Of a DNA stretch of 64,000 nucleotides, positions 25,406-33,663 are shown in pieces. Both the position numbers and the translations under genes were made by a program. A model generated the notes under the pieces. It searched no databases, was not told where the DNA came from, and saw only the letters and a program-made list of their open reading frames with translations. Position 1 is the stretch's first letter. Every line of letters starts with the position of its first letter. The stretch is from Streptomyces katrae (GTDB lineage Bacteria; Actinomycetota; Actinomycetes; Streptomycetales; Streptomycetaceae), in the NCBI RefSeq assembly GCF_000717655.1, contig NZ_JNZY01000010.1:310001-374000 (forward strand), written 5' to 3'.

Positions 25406-25732
25406 ATGCCGCTCTATCTGTCGAGGTTCAGCTACACACCGGAGACTTGGGCGAGGCTGATCGTCAGACCCGAGGACCGCGCAAAGGCCGCTCAGGCGTA
25501 CATCGAGTCCGTCGGCGGGAAGCTCCACGGCTTCTGGTACGCCTTCGGCACGCACGACGGATACAACCTGTGGGAGGCGCCCGACAACGTGTCCATGGCC
25601 GCGGTTGCGCTGGCGATCAGCGGAGGCGGCGCGCTCAGCTCGTTCGAGACGACGGTCCTCCTGACCGTCGATGAAACCATGGATGCCCTGCGCAAAGTCG
25701 AACGGGTCCAGTACCGGGCGCCGGGTGCGTAG
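25406..25732 (+). CDS. GYD domain protein
   Basis: Small ferredoxin-fold-like protein of 108 residues. The order MPLYLSRFSYTPETWARLI, YIESVGGKLHGFWYAFGTHDGYNLWEAP and MAAVALAISGGGALSSFETTVLLTVDE (each in part) is that of the GYD superfamily, whose function is not established. Of two adjacent ATGs, 25406 is preferred because AAAGGGGA lies 5 bases upstream. It is a single gene. Confidence 0.8.
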   Translation: MPLYLSRFSYTPETWARLIVRPEDRAKAAQAYIESVGGKLHGFWYAFGTHDGYNLWEAPDNVSMAAVALAISGGGALSSFETTVLLTVDETMDALRKVERVQYRAPGA

Positions 25733-25909
25733 CGGTCCGGGCCGAGGCGTCCTCGTGAGCCGCCGCTCCGACGACCTGCACGCGGGCCGCCACGACCCGG
25801 CGCGGAACTGACGCGGCACCGTGGGGTCGTTGTGCGCCGTTGTCACAGCCGGCGGCTACCTTGCAGGTCAGCACACAGCCGAGGCAGGACGCAGGGACGG
25901 GGAGCGGCA

Positions 25910-27208
25910 ATGGTCGTCGAGGTGGGGTACGCGCAGGCGTGGGACCTGGAGGCCCGCGCGCCCTGGCGGCCGATATCGGCCGGGGAGGCCCGGGAACGGG
26001 ATGCCGCCGGGCTTCCGCACGTCGTCGTGTACCGGGAGCCGGGCCGGGAGGCTCCGTTGGAGGTCCGGCTGGTCGCCTGGCAGGACCATTACGTCGGGCT
26101 GTGGGTCTACGACGCCCAGGGCCGCCGCACGTACGACCTGGACATGCGGCTGCTGGACGACCCGTCGCGGCTGCTGCGCCGGTACTCCGTCGGCTGGTAC
26201 TACACCGGCCCGGAAATGGCGGAGTTCGACAAGGCGTGCCCGCGCATCACCGTGGACCTCTTCCCCGACGGGAGGGGCCGTCGGACGGAGGCGCGGCAGG
26301 GGCAGGGCGGGGGCTCCTACGCCACCTCGCCCAGACTCCGGGACGACGAGCGCTGGATGGACCGCCCCGCCTTCGGGGAATGGCCGCTGCTCTCGGCCCA
26401 GGTGCACGGACTCACCGAGCCGCCGGCCTTCGAGGCGGTCGAGGCCGCCGAGGCCGCAGAACCCGGGCACGGAGATGCCCCCGCCACCTGCTGGCGTCCG
26501 CCGCGCCCCGCGCAGCCCGGGCCGATCAACGAGCTGTTCCGGCCCGGGGTGCGCGTGACCGACGGGTACCACCCTGAGATGACCGTCGTGGAGCCGCGCC
26601 GGGTCGGCACCCTGCGCGTGCCCGGCGGGCTGCTGGCCGTCTCAGGCCCGGACGCCGACGACGGCGACGGGCCGCGCATCACGGTCCCCGTCCCGCCCGG
26701 GGAGTACGTACTCGACGAGGCGCGGGTCCGCTACAGCTACCACTGCGAATGGCGGGACGCCGAGGTCGAGACCACGGCCCCCACGGCCGTCCGCCTCCTC
26801 GTCGGCGAGACCCCTGCCGCGACCTGGGAGATGGCCCTCGGTCCCGACGACGATCCCCGGCTGTTCATCGAGGAGCAGATAGCCGGCTTCGACACCGACG
26901 GCGCCACCGGCTGCTTCGCCGACGCCGGGGCCTGGGAGCCGCTCATCGCGCTCTTCGAGCGGGGGCTGATCCAGGGGGAGCCGGACCTGGAGGGGTACGA
27001 GGACATCGACGACGGCTCCATGTTCATGCAGCGCACCTGGGACGAGGCTTCCGGCGGCGAGCTCATGGCCTTCGCGACGACCGGGGACGGCACCTACCCC
27101 GTGTGGGTCGGCCGCTGCGAGGCCGGCGAGGTGGTCGGCGTCGTGGTGCTGGTGGAGGGGATGCCCGAGCTGCTCCCGGAGCGGGACGAAACCACTGCCG
27201 ATGCCTGA
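25910..27208 (+). CDS. DUF4241 domain protein
   Basis: Soluble acidic protein of 432 residues. The C-terminal 220 residues fit DUF4241: RVGTLRVPGGLLAVSGPD, VPPGEYVLDEARV, TAVRLLVGETPAATWEMAL and a final EASGGELMAF...YPVWVGRCEAGEVVGVVVL. The N-terminal 180 residues (VGLWVYDAQGRRTYDLDMRLLDD and SVGWYYTGPEM) are a separate module that I cannot name. DUF4241 proteins sometimes occur with polymorphic toxin and immunity genes, but no toxin is next to this one. ATG 25910 has GGGGAG 5-6 bases upstream. Confidence 0.8.
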   Translation: MVVEVGYAQAWDLEARAPWRPISAGEARERDAAGLPHVVVYREPGREAPLEVRLVAWQDHYVGLWVYDAQGRRTYDLDMRLLDDPSRLLRRYSVGWYYTGPEMAEFDKACPRITVDLFPDGRGRRTEARQGQGGGSYATSPRLRDDERWMDRPAFGEWPLLSAQVHGLTEPPAFEAVEAAEAAEPGHGDAPATCWRPPRPAQPGPINELFRPGVRVTDGYHPEMTVVEPRRVGTLRVPGGLLAVSGPDADDGDGPRITVPVPPGEYVLDEARVRYSYHCEWRDAEVETTAPTAVRLLVGETPAATWEMALGPDDDPRLFIEEQIAGFDTDGATGCFADAGAWEPLIALFERGLIQGEPDLEGYEDIDDGSMFMQRTWDEASGGELMAFATTGDGTYPVWVGRCEAGEVVGVVVLVEGMPELLPERDETTADA

Positions 27209-27240
27209 GACGACGTAAGTGACCGACCGGGCCTTCCGGC

Positions 27241-27470
27241 CCGGCACCCACACCTCCGGGATGACGTCCTCGACCCGGTCCCCTGCGGCAGCGTGCGCGT
27301 GCCGAGCGGGGTGCCGGCGGTGGCCTGCCCGCAGAGCCGGGACGAGGAGCCGAGCACCGCGGTGGCCGTGCCGCCGGGCACGCACCCGGTGGAGGCGGCG
27401 TGGGCCGAGGTCGCGAACGGGCCGCCCTGCGGCGGGAACGAGGCGACGGTGGAGCGTGCTCCTTCAGGCG
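27241..27470 (+). pseudogene. Remnant of a second DUF4241 domain
   Basis: The frame VLDPVPCGSVRVPSG...AVAVPPGTHPVEAAWAEVANG reproduces the start of the DUF4241 domain (G.L.VP.G...A.DP......F...VPPG.YPV). It lies just downstream of, and on the same strand as, the intact DUF4241 gene. No start, and the frame runs into the convergent gene. It may be what is left of a tandem copy. Confidence 0.45.
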
Positions 27471-27471
27471 G

Positions 27472-28104
27472 TCATCGTGGCGCGGGATGGGTGGCGCACA
27501 CGGTGCCGCGGCCGTCGATGAGCGCGCAGGCCCGGGCGTCGTCGGGGGTGGTTGCGGGGATCATGCGGGTGTGCGCGTCGTTCCCGTACCGCTGGCGGTA
27601 TTCCTCGGCGTTCCCCTGTTTCGGGTGGACCATGACCCGGTCTCCCGCAGCAGTGCCGCTCATCTTGGCCCAGACGGCATGGCAGTGGGCGCTGTACCGC
27701 AGTTCGACACGGGCACCGTAGTCGTGGCCGGTGTACGCGGTGATCGCGTCTTTCGAGCACATGGCGGTTGCCGGCTCCAGCGATGCGCACGAGGCGCCCT
27801 CGCAGGTGGCGGTGGGGGCCGGCGAGACCACGGACCCTGAGGGCGTGGGCGGTCGTGCATCCTGTGTCGCCGGGCCCCGGTACTGCACACCAGCCCAAGC
27901 CGCGGCCGCCAGCACTGCCACCGCTCCCCCAGCCATGAGGGTAACCAGCCAACCCGCTCTGGCCGGCGACTGTGCAGAGGGAGGGGTCGGGTCAGGTTCC
28001 CGCGTCACGCTCACCGGCGCCGACGTCCGTCTCGGGACGCCTGCCCTCTCCTGCAGCACGCAGCGGTGGAGGGCCAGGGCCTTGTCGGCATGCCGGCTTG
28101 GCAT
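27472..28104 (-). CDS. DUF2690 family membrane-anchored protein
   Basis: Protein of 210 residues with a short cytoplasmic part, one membrane helix (GWLVTLMAGGAVAVLAAAAWAGV, about 51-73) and an extracellular C-terminal domain. That domain, CSKDAITAYTGHDYGARVELRYSAHCHAVWAKM (in part) followed by GDRVMVHP, is the DUF2690 pattern with conserved Cys and Trp. Related proteins often have an N-terminal XRE DNA-binding domain, which is missing here. ATG 28104 has GGGAG close upstream; a GTG near 28010 would also keep the helix. Confidence 0.7.
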   Translation of the reverse strand: MPSRHADKALALHRCVLQERAGVPRRTSAPVSVTREPDPTPPSAQSPARAGWLVTLMAGGAVAVLAAAAWAGVQYRGPATQDARPPTPSGSVVSPAPTATCEGASCASLEPATAMCSKDAITAYTGHDYGARVELRYSAHCHAVWAKMSGTAAGDRVMVHPKQGNAEEYRQRYGNDAHTRMIPATTPDDARACALIDGRGTVCATHPAPR

Positions 28105-28148
28105 GTGCTCCCGGCGCCGCCGCCGCTCACGGCGCAGGCACGGCGACC

Positions 28149-28706
28149 ATGGCGCGCCAGAGCCGGCCGATGGACACGGACTCCACGGGCAACTCGGGCC
28201 ACCCCGGCTCGCACGCGTCCACCGGCGCCAAGCACGGCCCTCGCGGATACCAGCTGAAGTTCACCAAGAACTGGGAGCACCCGGACCGTTCGACGCTCGC
28301 GCTCGTCCGGGACGGCATGCCGGTCAAGACCTACCGGGCCGGGTCCGGCGTGGGAGTCACGGACGAATGCCGGAGCAACAGGGGATGGCTGCCCAGCGGG
28401 ACCTACCAGGTGAAGGGGCACCAGACCAATCGAAACAGCGCGATCAAGGGCTATGCCATTCAGCTCTCCGACAAGAAGTGCCGCCCCAAGGAGGGGAAGA
28501 CGGCGGTGAAGCGCGGTGATCTGTTCATCCACAGCGAGATGACCAAGAACGGCGGACGCGGCTCCACCGAGCCGACCCGATGGGACGGCGACGGCGACTA
28601 CAAGTCCCTTGGCTGCATCAAGCTGACGCCCGCCGACATCAAGGACCTGTTTTCCCGCTTGGCGGCTGCCCACTGGCCGAAGGACCTGACCTTGCAGGTG
28701 AACTGA
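28149..28706 (+). CDS. L,D-transpeptidase-like protein
   Basis: Protein of 185 residues. The segment LALVRDGMPVKTYRAGSG, then GWLPSGTYQVKG, RGDLFIHSEM and YKSLGCIKLTPADI follows the YkuD fold, with catalytic-type His128 and Cys156. The usual S/T-HGC-R motif is here SLGCIK. True L,D-transpeptidases cross-link peptidoglycan outside the cytoplasm, but no signal peptide is visible with ATG 28149 or the later ATG at 28170; the N-terminus is polar and Gly/His/Ser-rich. It may be secreted by another route or act inside a toxin system. Confidence 0.6.
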   Translation: MARQSRPMDTDSTGNSGHPGSHASTGAKHGPRGYQLKFTKNWEHPDRSTLALVRDGMPVKTYRAGSGVGVTDECRSNRGWLPSGTYQVKGHQTNRNSAIKGYAIQLSDKKCRPKEGKTAVKRGDLFIHSEMTKNGGRGSTEPTRWDGDGDYKSLGCIKLTPADIKDLFSRLAAAHWPKDLTLQVN

Positions 28707-29030
28707 CACCCGGAGGCGAGAGGGCTCGCGACGGAGTCGGGGATCAACTCGGGTGCCGGCCCGGCGAGTTGCGGCGCCATCGTGGAGCGGAACCGCTCCG
28801 GCGGCGTCCGGTCGACGAGCCCGCCCAGGTCGAAGCCGCGCACCGAGGAGACTGGGTGCCGCGCCGGCGTCACATCGTCGAGGACCGGCAGCAGCAGCGC
28901 GCTCGCCAGCTCCGGTCACGTAGTCCTCGCGGGGCGAATCGACCCGGCGGGCCGCCTCGGGCCGTTCCGCGCCGTCCCGGACCACGGTGCCATGCCGGGG
29001 CTGTCAGTGGGGCGTCGGACAATTCTGATC
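28707..29030. other. Intergenic region with possible minus-strand remnant
   Basis: No intact gene is supported. On the minus strand (about 28930-28735) a frame reads ELASALLLPVLDDVTPARHP, then FDLGGLVDRTPPERFRSTMAPQLAG, which looks protein-derived but has no start and runs through into the transpeptidase-like gene. The family is not recognised. GACAAT at 29017-29022 could be a -10 for the next gene, which lacks a ribosome binding site. Confidence 0.35.
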
Positions 29031-30353
29031 ATGGTTCACACGTTCCCCATGACCCTGCCCGCTTCGCTGGTGGAGGCGCACCGGGTCGATCTGGCCTCCA
29101 AGCCCTCCGACGGCTGGCGCTTCGCGGTGTTCGATGTTGCGACGGCCGCGTCCGGCGATACGTATGTACTGGGCGGGGCGCGCCGTTACCGGACTCCGGC
29201 GCAGCCTCCGCAGGACCCGGCCGAGCGGAACTTCACGTACGGGATGGTCACCCGGCACGCGCCGGACGGGACTCCCGTGGACACGGCCCTGTTCGCACAG
29301 CCGCACCCGGACGGCTCCCCTTCGGCGATACCCGAGGCGGGGGACATGACGCTCGCGGTGCTGCCCGACGGGCAGGTCGCCCTGAGTGAGAAGCCGGGCA
29401 GCACCTTCCTCCTCTCTGCTGATCTGAGCCGGGTCACGGAGTCCTGGCGGATGCCCTTCGGCTGGTCCGTCGAGGAGGCCGGGCCGGGGGACCCGTATGC
29501 GGTCTCCCTCTCCGTCACCCCGTCGGGCAGGCTGCTGGCCGTGACCTCCGAGTACGGGCTGAGCAACTGGGCGGGCGCGCATGCCAACATCGTCGCCGTC
29601 TCGGAGCCCGGCAGCGCCCTCGCTCCCGGGGCGAAGCCGCCGTTGAACGCCATCGCCTCGCTCGACGACCGGACCGACCGCCAGACCGATGCCGACCTGC
29701 GTCCCTACGTCCGCTACCAGGGCGCGCCGGTCGGCGGCGCGAACCGGCCGTCACCGTCACTGACCGAGCTCGTCTCGTCCTGCACAAGGCGGCCCTACGA
29801 GTACCGCGACTGCTGGCTGGGCCGGCCCGCGCCGCTCGGCGACGAACTCTTCGTCGTGCCGGTCTTCAGCCGCATCTACCGATCCGGGAACAGGGGCGGG
29901 GAGTTCACCTTCGCCCTGCTGGACGACCAGGGCCGGCTGACAGGCCGCCTGGAGGGCCTGGACCTCTACAAGGACAGCCCCTTCACCGGCTTCTGTTTCA
30001 CCGTCGCCGGCGACCCGCACCGGGGCCGCGCCTTCCACCTGAACCGGTACGGCCTCTACGGATGGACCTCCGACGGACAGATGCGGGCCAGGACGTCCAC
30101 CGAGGACGAACCGTTCAAGGCCCTGACCCACTTCGCCCTCATGGGGTGCGCCCCCGCCGGCGAGCTGCTTCTCGTGCACCGCAAGCAGAACCTGCTCCTG
30201 CGAGTGCCGGTACCGGAGGACCTGGGCGATCTGCCGGCGGCCTTGGAGGATGCCCTGCGGACGTACGGGACCCAGCGCACCGCGCTGAAGAAGCGGTTCA
30301 CCCCCGTGAACTGGCACTGGGCCGAGGCTTCGGCGAGGGTGCACCGGCTCTGA
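29031..30353 (+). CDS. Hypothetical protein, beta-propeller-like
   Basis: Soluble protein of 440 residues that I cannot assign. Recurrent strand-turn blocks such as MTLAVLPDGQVALSEKPGSTFLLSADL, VSLSVTPSGRLLAVTSEYG, EFTFALLDDQGRLTGRLEGL and GRAFHLNRYGLYGWTSDGQ (each in part) suggest blades of a propeller. No signal peptide or membrane helix. ATG 29031 is the first that precedes protein-like sequence; it has no ribosome binding site and may be leaderless. Confidence 0.6.
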   Translation: MVHTFPMTLPASLVEAHRVDLASKPSDGWRFAVFDVATAASGDTYVLGGARRYRTPAQPPQDPAERNFTYGMVTRHAPDGTPVDTALFAQPHPDGSPSAIPEAGDMTLAVLPDGQVALSEKPGSTFLLSADLSRVTESWRMPFGWSVEEAGPGDPYAVSLSVTPSGRLLAVTSEYGLSNWAGAHANIVAVSEPGSALAPGAKPPLNAIASLDDRTDRQTDADLRPYVRYQGAPVGGANRPSPSLTELVSSCTRRPYEYRDCWLGRPAPLGDELFVVPVFSRIYRSGNRGGEFTFALLDDQGRLTGRLEGLDLYKDSPFTGFCFTVAGDPHRGRAFHLNRYGLYGWTSDGQMRARTSTEDEPFKALTHFALMGCAPAGELLLVHRKQNLLLRVPVPEDLGDLPAALEDALRTYGTQRTALKKRFTPVNWHWAEASARVHRL

Positions 30354-30544
30354 GCCCCGGCCGGCTGCGCGGTCCGCTCACCTGCGCGGGATGCGCTGAC
30401 GCCGGTCTGCTCGGGCGGATGTTGCCGGGCCTGGACGGCGCAGGGTCGCGAGCGGACCCCTGTCGGTCTGTCAGCGACCCTGCGTGTCCTCGAGGAGCGG
30501 TGGGGCCCGGTGCCCGGGGCTGGGGACGCAGGAGTGGTCCGCGC

Positions 30545-31144
30545 TCAAGCCGGCTGCGGCGTGGCCGTGCTGCCCAGGAGACGGTCCACGAGGAGTTCCG
30601 GGTATCCGGAGGCCGGCGGGTCGATGCCGAAGATCGCCCGCAGGTAGAGCGGTGCGATGAGCTGGTCGAGGATCTGGTCGAGGGGTGGGGGGACCTCGCC
30701 GCGGGCGGCGGCGCGGTCGCGGATGCGTTCGATGGCGCCGATGCGGCGCTCGAACTGCTGTGCGCGCTCCCCTTGGGCTGTGGCGCTGCCCGGCATGGAC
30801 AGGGCGACGGCACGGATGAGCAGGCGCCCTTCCGGGGTACGGATGCTCGCGACGCCCGCTTCGGCCCATGCCGTCAGGTCGCCCCGCAAGGTTCCGGTGT
30901 CGGCCAGCGGCCAGTCCCGTTCGAGGCGGGTGACGACCACGTCGGCCAGGAGTGCCTCCCGGCTGCCCCAGCGCCGGTAGACGCTGGTGTGGTTCACCCC
31001 GGCGCGTTGCGCGACCGCGGGGATGGTCAGGTCCGCCCCCTCCGGGTCGGACAGCAGGTCGATGACGGCCTGGTGGACCGCCGAGCGGACCTGCTCGGGG
31101 CTCTTGCGAAGGCGCGGGGCCGGTTGTTTCGAAGTCACCCCCAC
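30545..31144 (-). CDS. TetR family repressor of the hydrolase operon
   Basis: Regulator of 199 residues. The HTH is visible (AVIDLLSDPEGADLTIPAVAQRAGVNHT in part, then SVYRRWGSREALLADVV), followed by a TetR_C_16-like C-terminal half with LYLRAIFGID. The start is a GTG at 31144 or possibly 31138. It is divergent from the alpha/beta hydrolase at 31230 and the shared region holds two dyads with the same half-site. Confidence 0.85.
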   Translation of the reverse strand: MGVTSKQPAPRLRKSPEQVRSAVHQAVIDLLSDPEGADLTIPAVAQRAGVNHTSVYRRWGSREALLADVVVTRLERDWPLADTGTLRGDLTAWAEAGVASIRTPEGRLLIRAVALSMPGSATAQGERAQQFERRIGAIERIRDRAAARGEVPPPLDQILDQLIAPLYLRAIFGIDPPASGYPELLVDRLLGSTATPQPA

Positions 31145-31148
31145 ATCG

Positions 31149-31215
31149 TAAGCACAATTATTTGCTTAGTGGCACCGACGGGGTCTACAGTCCTCTCGTA
31201 CGCACAGATCTGTGC
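31149..31215. promoter_or_regulatory. Two TetR operators between divergent genes
   Basis: Site 1 is TAAGCA-N8-TGCTTA (31149-31168). Site 2 is the perfect 14-bp palindrome GCACAGATCTGTGC (31202-31215), which with its flanks gives the same AAGCACA / TGTGCTT half-site. Site 1 is close to the regulator start and site 2 lies just before the AAGGAGA ribosome binding site of the hydrolase. Confidence 0.75.
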
Positions 31216-31229
31216 TTAAGGAGAGTGTG

Positions 31230-32450
31230 ATGAAGCCGCTGCTGTTCCCCGGCAACACCCAGTTCTGGTACGAGACCCTGCGCTCGATGAGCCACATCGC
31301 CTACGGCGGCGCCGACTTCGGCGAGGTCGTCTCCACCAGCGAGCGCATCAAGGAAGGCGACTACGACAGCTGGCACGAGGAGTGGATGGCGACCGCCGGC
31401 CGGGTCGCGGCCGAAGCCCAGCGGGCCCTGGACGCGGGCCACACCATCAGCGCCCGGGACGGATTCCTGCGCGCCTCCAACTACTACCGCTCGGCGGAGT
31501 TCTTCCAGCACGGTCACCCGTGCGACCCCCGTCACGACCACGCCTACGACCGCAGCGTGACCTGCTTCCAGGCCGCGGCCGCGCTCTACACCCCCCGCAT
31601 CGAGCCGGTCCGCATCCCCTACGAGGGCACCACCCTGCTCGGCTACCTCTACCGGGCCGACGACACCGGCACGCCCCGCCCGACCCTGATCATGCACAGC
31701 GGATTCGACGGCACCGCCGAGGAACTCCACTTCAGCGGCGCGCTGGCCGCCGTGGAGCGCGGGTACACCGTCCTGACCTTCGACGGCCCGGGGCAGCCCG
31801 GCCCCCGCCACCACCAGGGACTGGTCTTCCGCCCGGACTGGGAGAACGTCATCACCCCGGTCGTCGACTTCGCCGAAACGCTGCCCGAGGTCGACAACAG
31901 CCGCATCGCGCTCCTCGGGAGCAGCATGGGCGGCGTACTCGCCCCCAGGGCAGCAGCCTTCGAACACCGCCTCGCCGCCCTGATCGCCGTCGACGGCGTC
32001 TACGACCTCGGCCAGATATCCACCCGCCACATCCCCGGCGACCGCGACCAGGCGGAACGGCTCCTGCGCGCGGACTGCGCCCCCGAACTCGACGCACGCT
32101 TCGAGCAGATCATGGATCAGGACGCCACCGCACGGTGGGCGATCAACCACGGCATGTACGTGATGGGCGTCGGCACTCCCCGGGCCTTCAGCGCCTCGTA
32201 CCTCGACTACACCCTCGACGGCGGCATCGCCGAGCTGATCCAGTGCCCCACCCTCGTGTGCGACGCCGCCGAGGACGAGTTCTTCAAGGGACAGCCCGAG
32301 CAGCTCTACGAGCACCTGACGTGCCCCAAGACCCTGATGCTGTTCACCGCCGAGGAAGGCGCCGGCGCTCACTGCCACCCCGGCGCCATGCGCCTGGCCC
32401 TCGCCCGCATCTACGACTGGCTGGACACCACCCTCGCAGCCACGGCCTGA
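31230..32450 (+). CDS. Alpha/beta hydrolase (Ayg1 / dihydropseudooxynicotine hydrolase-like)
   Basis: Soluble hydrolase of 406 residues. A helical N-terminal cap (FWYETLRSMSHIAYGGADFGEV, ARDGFLRASNYYRSAEFF) precedes the catalytic domain. There TLIMHSGFDGTAEEL gives the oxyanion loop, LLGSSMGGVLAPRAAA the nucleophile Ser, CDAAEDEFFKGQ the acid and EGAGAHCHPGA the His. This arrangement matches C-C or polyketide-shortening hydrolases such as fungal Ayg1 and bacterial dihydropseudooxynicotine hydrolase. ATG 31230 follows AAGGAGA. It is induced, by inference, through the divergent TetR and followed by a SnoaL-like gene. Confidence 0.8.
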   Translation: MKPLLFPGNTQFWYETLRSMSHIAYGGADFGEVVSTSERIKEGDYDSWHEEWMATAGRVAAEAQRALDAGHTISARDGFLRASNYYRSAEFFQHGHPCDPRHDHAYDRSVTCFQAAAALYTPRIEPVRIPYEGTTLLGYLYRADDTGTPRPTLIMHSGFDGTAEELHFSGALAAVERGYTVLTFDGPGQPGPRHHQGLVFRPDWENVITPVVDFAETLPEVDNSRIALLGSSMGGVLAPRAAAFEHRLAALIAVDGVYDLGQISTRHIPGDRDQAERLLRADCAPELDARFEQIMDQDATARWAINHGMYVMGVGTPRAFSASYLDYTLDGGIAELIQCPTLVCDAAEDEFFKGQPEQLYEHLTCPKTLMLFTAEEGAGAHCHPGAMRLALARIYDWLDTTLAATA

Positions 32451-32502
32451 GCAGCCCGCCCCGAACCCACACCCACGTACCCACCCGAAGGACGCCGTCA
32501 TC

Positions 32503-32895
32503 ATGAACCGCACCGGAATCGAAGCCGCCCTCAACGACCTGCTCTTCAACCACGACATCACCCTGGAAGAGGCCGCCGAGCGCCACTTCACCCCCGGGTA
32601 CCGCCAGCGCACGGACGGCGAGTGGGCCGACCGCGCCGAGTTCCTCGACCACATCAGCCACCTGCGCGGAATCGTCGCCGGCGGCACGGTCGAGGTCCAC
32701 GACGAGCTGTACGACGGCAACAAGTACGCCGACCGGCACACCTGCCACATCACCAAGAACGACGGCACCACCGTCACCATGGAGGTCTACGTCTTCGCCG
32801 ACCTCGCCCCCGACGGCCGCTTCCACCGCATCGAGGAAACCACCCTGATGCTGAGCGGCTCCGACGCCGACCGCAACATCGGCAGCGCCCGCTGA
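32503..32895 (+). CDS. SnoaL-like / NTF2-fold protein
   Basis: Soluble protein of 130 residues with the cone-shaped NTF2-like pattern: HFTPGYRQRTDGEWADRAEFLDHISHLR, a long strand pair ending TVTMEVYVFADLAPDGRFHRIEETTLML (both in part). Members are cyclases, isomerases or ligand-binding accessory proteins. It starts 52 bases after the hydrolase on the same strand with GAAGGA upstream, so it is probably part of the same TetR-controlled unit. Confidence 0.75.
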   Translation: MNRTGIEAALNDLLFNHDITLEEAAERHFTPGYRQRTDGEWADRAEFLDHISHLRGIVAGGTVEVHDELYDGNKYADRHTCHITKNDGTTVTMEVYVFADLAPDGRFHRIEETTLMLSGSDADRNIGSAR

Positions 32896-33055
32896 ACCCA
32901 AGCCGACGGGGGCGGGCGGTGCGGGGCGGCCGGGCCGACAAGCTCGCCTGCGCTGCTGCCCTGTCCCGCAGGCGACGCTCGGCAAGGGGAGCGAGCGGCC
33001 CCCCGCCGGGCGCGGCAGGGGCCCTCGGGCCAGCTTTGGGGAAATCGTCACGCCC

Positions 33056-33535
33056 CGGTCGATGCCATCCCCGGGGTGGGCTACGAACCCCACCTGGTCG
33101 ACCGCATCCTCGCCGACACCAGCAGCGAGCCGGGTGCCCTGGCGCTCCTCGCGTTCACCCTGGACATGCTGTGGTGTCCTGGACGATCCCGTCGTCCGCA
33201 TCGTCGACATCGTGACGGGCAATACGGTCTCGACGGTACGGACGGCCGCCGACGCCGTCTTCATCCGTTTCGACCCCAGCGGCCGGTACTTCGCACTGTC
33301 CCGCGGCCAGGGCCGTCCGGAGCTGTGGCAGCGCGAACCGGCCCGCAAACAGATCAGCCCGCTGCGCAGCGTCTCGGAAAGCGGCGACCGACGGCAAAGG
33401 CGGCCCCCTCGTCCTGGACCCCGGCCTGTGACAGCGCGAGCTGTGCAGCATCATCGGCTACCGCGAGTTCACGGCCGAGGGTAAGGGACAGCCTCCCGGT
33501 GAAGCCCCCGCAACACCCGGTCTGTACGGCTCCCT
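33056..33535 (+). pseudogene. Remnant of a STAND NTPase/WD40 protein
   Basis: Three pieces of one large protein lie side by side. GVGYEPHLVDRILADTSSEPGALALLAFTLDMLW (in part) is the end of the NTPase domain of actinobacterial nSTAND1 proteins. VVRIVDIVTGNTVSTVRTAADAVF and FDPSGRYFALSRGQGRPELW are WD40 blades. LVLDPGL then a stop and QRELCSIIGYREFTAEGKGQ is the usual C-terminal tail. Intact relatives are about 1,200 residues, so most of the propeller is missing and frames are broken. The rest of 32896-33660 shows nothing else. Confidence 0.6.
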
Positions 33536-33574
33536 GACCGCCGGGGGTCGTGGTGGACGGCCGTCACGGCGGCT

Positions 33575-33626
33575 GTGACGCGCGTCACGTCGGCCGCATG
33601 TCACGAACGGGCCGACAGCTTCCGTC
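33575..33626 (+). promoter_or_regulatory. ECF41-type promoter with Crp-like site
   Basis: TGTCACG (33599-33605), 17-bp spacer and CGTC (33623-33626) match the known ECF41 promoter consensus TGTCACA-N16/17-CGTC except for the last base of the -35. It lies 37 bases before the start of the oxidoreductase gene cotranscribed with an ECF41 sigma factor, so autoregulation is likely. Upstream, the perfect palindrome GTGACGCGCGTCAC (33575-33588) fits the Streptomyces Crp pattern GTG-N6-GNCAC. Confidence 0.65.
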
Positions 33627-33663
33627 TGGTGGTCGTCAGCAGCAGGCGGAGGAAGGCGGAGCG

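Noticed and set aside
16865..33660. An integrated mobile element or genomic island
   Set aside because: Remnants and small unknown genes are frequent, but no integrase, transposase, replication gene, tRNA target or direct-repeat ends were found, so no boundaries can be given.
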